DNA of 64,000 nt from JAQVIJ01 sp041287365 (lineage in GTDB: Bacteria > Desulfobacterota > Dissulfuribacteria > Dissulfuribacterales > DYLC01). The position numbers and the translations under genes are program-made. The stretch's first letter is position 1; each line of letters opens with the position of its first letter. Location: assembly GCA_041287365.1 (NCBI GenBank), contig JBEULL010000033.1, positions 62,001 through 126,000 of the forward strand. The letters run 5' to 3'. Of this stretch, positions 62,459 through 64,000 are shown piece by piece. The notes under the pieces were generated by a model that saw only the letters and a program-made list of their open reading frames with translations, had not been told where the DNA came from and did no database searches.

Positions 62459-63873
62459 TTGCTTTCCAACTGAAACTTGCCCCTGAAATCCTCGCTCTCC
62501 ACAGGATAATTGCCGTCAAAACAGGCCATGCAGAAACGGCTTCCATCTCCTCCAGCGGCCTTGAGCATTGCCTCTATGCTCAAATAATGAAGACCGTCCA
62601 ATTCCAAAAATTGACGTATTTCCTCTACGGAGTTCTTCGATGCAATGAGTTCTCCCTTAGTAGAAAAATCTATGCCGTAAAAACACGGAAAGCGCGTGGG
62701 TGGACAACTCACCAGCATGGAAACCTCTTTTGCACCTGCACTCCGAATGGCGCGCACACGTGTGCGAGAGGTGGTGCCTCTAATGATGGAATCCTCCACA
62801 ATGATGACCCGTTTGCCCCGCAGCATCTCCTTTACAGGATTGAGCTTTACGCGCACGGAAAAATCCCTCATGCTCTGACTGGGCTGAATGAATGTGCGGC
62901 CCACGTAATGATTGCGTATCACCGCCAATTCCAATGGAATATTCGCTGCCTGAGCAAAACCCAGGGCGGCATAGTTGCCTGAATCAGGGAAAGGCATAAC
63001 AAAATCCGCATCCATGTTTACCTCATCGGCAAGGGCCCTTCCGAGTGCCTTACGAAAGAGATAGACGTTCTGGCCGAATATACGGCTGTCAGGCCTGGCA
63101 AAATAGATGAATTCAAAGATGCAGTGCCGAGTCTGTGCATGGGCTACAGCCTGAAAGGAACGAAGACCGTTTGCATCTATAACAACTATCTCTCCAGGCG
63201 CCACATCCCGAATATACTCTGCCTCAACCAAATCCAATGCGCAGGTCTCAGAGGCCAACACATAAGAACCATTCAATCTTCCGATACATAATGGTCTGAA
63301 ACCATATGGGTCTCTAAAGCCTATCAGGCTGGCCTCCGTAGCTATGAGCACAGCGTATGCCCCTTTGACCACGCTCATGGCATGGGCGATGGCCTCTTCC
63401 ATACCACGTGACCGGGCCTTGGCTATGAGATGCACCAGAATCTCGCTGTCCATGGTGGTCTGAAATATGGAACCATTTTCCTCGAGGCTGGAACGAATGG
63501 CCGCTGCATTCACCAGATTGCCGTTATGGGCAAGGGCAATGGAACAGCCGGCATGTTTTACGCAGAATGGCTGGGCGTTCTGCAGCACAGAAGAACCTGT
63601 GGTGGAATAGCGCACATGGCCTACGGCCAGATGGCCGTGAAGCCGGCTCAAGACCGCCTCGTTGAACACATCGTGCACCAGGCCCATTCCCTTATGCTCA
63701 CGAACGTGCCTTCCGTCCGAGCTTACTATGCCCGCACTCTCCTGACCGCGATGCTGAAGGGCGTAAAGACCAAAATATGTGAGTTTTGCGGCGTCCTCAT
63801 GGCCATAAATACCGAAGATGCCGCATTCCTCCCTCAGAGTGGATGGAAGCAGTATTGGAGATGAATCAAACAT
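62455..63873 (-). CDS. purF: Amidophosphoribosyltransferase
   Basis: This 472-aa enzyme carries out the first step of purine synthesis. A short propeptide precedes CGIFGIYGHED, so Cys17 becomes the N-terminal nucleophile of the glutaminase domain. The PRPP motif VIIVEDSIIRGTTSR is near residue 345, with SCPPTRFPCFYGIDF after it. The FCMACFDGNYP stretch fits the Fe4S4-containing Bacillus-type enzyme. Its start codon overlaps the carB stop by 8 bp, joining purine and pyrimidine entry steps. Confidence 0.96.
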   Translation of the reverse strand: MFDSSPILLPSTLREECGIFGIYGHEDAAKLTYFGLYALQHRGQESAGIVSSDGRHVREHKGMGLVHDVFNEAVLSRLHGHLAVGHVRYSTTGSSVLQNAQPFCVKHAGCSIALAHNGNLVNAAAIRSSLEENGSIFQTTMDSEILVHLIAKARSRGMEEAIAHAMSVVKGAYAVLIATEASLIGFRDPYGFRPLCIGRLNGSYVLASETCALDLVEAEYIRDVAPGEIVVIDANGLRSFQAVAHAQTRHCIFEFIYFARPDSRIFGQNVYLFRKALGRALADEVNMDADFVMPFPDSGNYAALGFAQAANIPLELAVIRNHYVGRTFIQPSQSMRDFSVRVKLNPVKEMLRGKRVIIVEDSIIRGTTSRTRVRAIRSAGAKEVSMLVSCPPTRFPCFYGIDFSTKGELIASKNSVEEIRQFLELDGLHYLSIEAMLKAAGGDGSRFCMACFDGNYPVESEDFRGKFQLESK

Positions 63874-64000
63874 AGTAATCCTGAAGCGCTGCCACGTTTA
63901 GCGCCTCTTTTTTAAGGGCGTCTATGGCCTCTACCGCGGCCAATGCCCCTGCAACCGTGGTGAAATATGGCAATTCATACTCCAGGGCGGTTCGGCGCAG
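63866..64000 (-). CDS. carB: Carbamoyl-phosphate synthase large subunit (3' end)
   Basis: Only the last 44 codons are in the window. They read LRRTALEYELPYFTTVAGAL and then AAVEAIDALKK, the end of the CarB allosteric domain. The stop TGA at 63866-63868 lies inside the purF start region. The full enzyme supplies carbamoyl phosphate for arginine and pyrimidine synthesis, linking it to argF at the other end of the window. Confidence 0.88.
   Translation of the reverse strand: MRRTALEYELPYFTTVAGALAAVEAIDALKKEALNVAALQDYYV

Overview
The window reads as a chromosomal segment of a Gram-negative, sulfur- or sulfate-metabolising, Desulfobacterota (Deltaproteobacteria)-like bacterium. This is inferred from the order hslV-hslU-argB-argD-argF, a citramalate synthase next to aspartate kinase, sigma-54 two-component regulation, a TauE/SafE-type permease with universal stress proteins, a Met-rich DUF3373-type porin, cydAB and many histidine kinases. 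LPS genes (kdsD, gmhB), outer-membrane barrels and lipoproteins confirm a diderm envelope. Species cannot be named from sequence alone.

Layout. 1-4524: hslVU followed by argBDF on the + strand. 4638-6380: a DEAD-box helicase. 6381-13514: a regulatory and transport island with a UspA-like gene, a sigma-54 response regulator and its histidine kinase. Divergent from these is an operon of two small proteins, a TauE/SafE permease and a tandem UspA protein. 13587-24792: a CsgG-like protein, a CheX-like phosphatase, cimA-lysC, an aminotransferase, an endonuclease Q-like PHP protein, a nonsense-interrupted DUF3617-like gene, thrC and a CbpA-type DnaJ. 25015-28577: tRNA-Gln, gap, rimI, rpmA-rplU, a tRNA methyltransferase and dtd. 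28609-33106: two membrane-linked glycosyltransferases and cobT/cobU. 33151-38060: gene remnants, dgt, ppiC, an unusual SDR and a damaged secreted repeat protein. 38140-41849: a PAS kinase and bioF-esterase-bioC. 41852-49929: a large uncharacterised AAA+ protein, an outer-membrane barrel, cydAB and a porin. 50389-56926: HDOD plus hybrid kinase, cmk, queH, a PaaK-like protein and an orphan LivF. 57119-60345: a lipoprotein/FlgO-like operon ending in an LD-carboxypeptidase. 60360-64000: a tight carB-purF-kdsD-ssb-gmhB operon.

Three unexplained signals stand out. First, there is a family of four 141-bp imperfectly palindromic elements with a 17-bp terminal inverted repeat; each copy is flanked by a 4-bp direct repeat, as expected of a non-autonomous transposable element (MITE). 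Second, there is a probable sigma-54 circuit around 7-13.5 kb, with -24/-12 promoters and TTGC-N5-GCAA palindromes; three different proteins of this circuit share a short helix of the form MAAxAxAExGxxxxA. Third, several exported-protein genes are damaged near their 5' ends: two at poly-T tracts in the signal-peptide region and one by an amber codon at an expected Trp position. No CRISPR array, phage or complete insertion sequence was seen.
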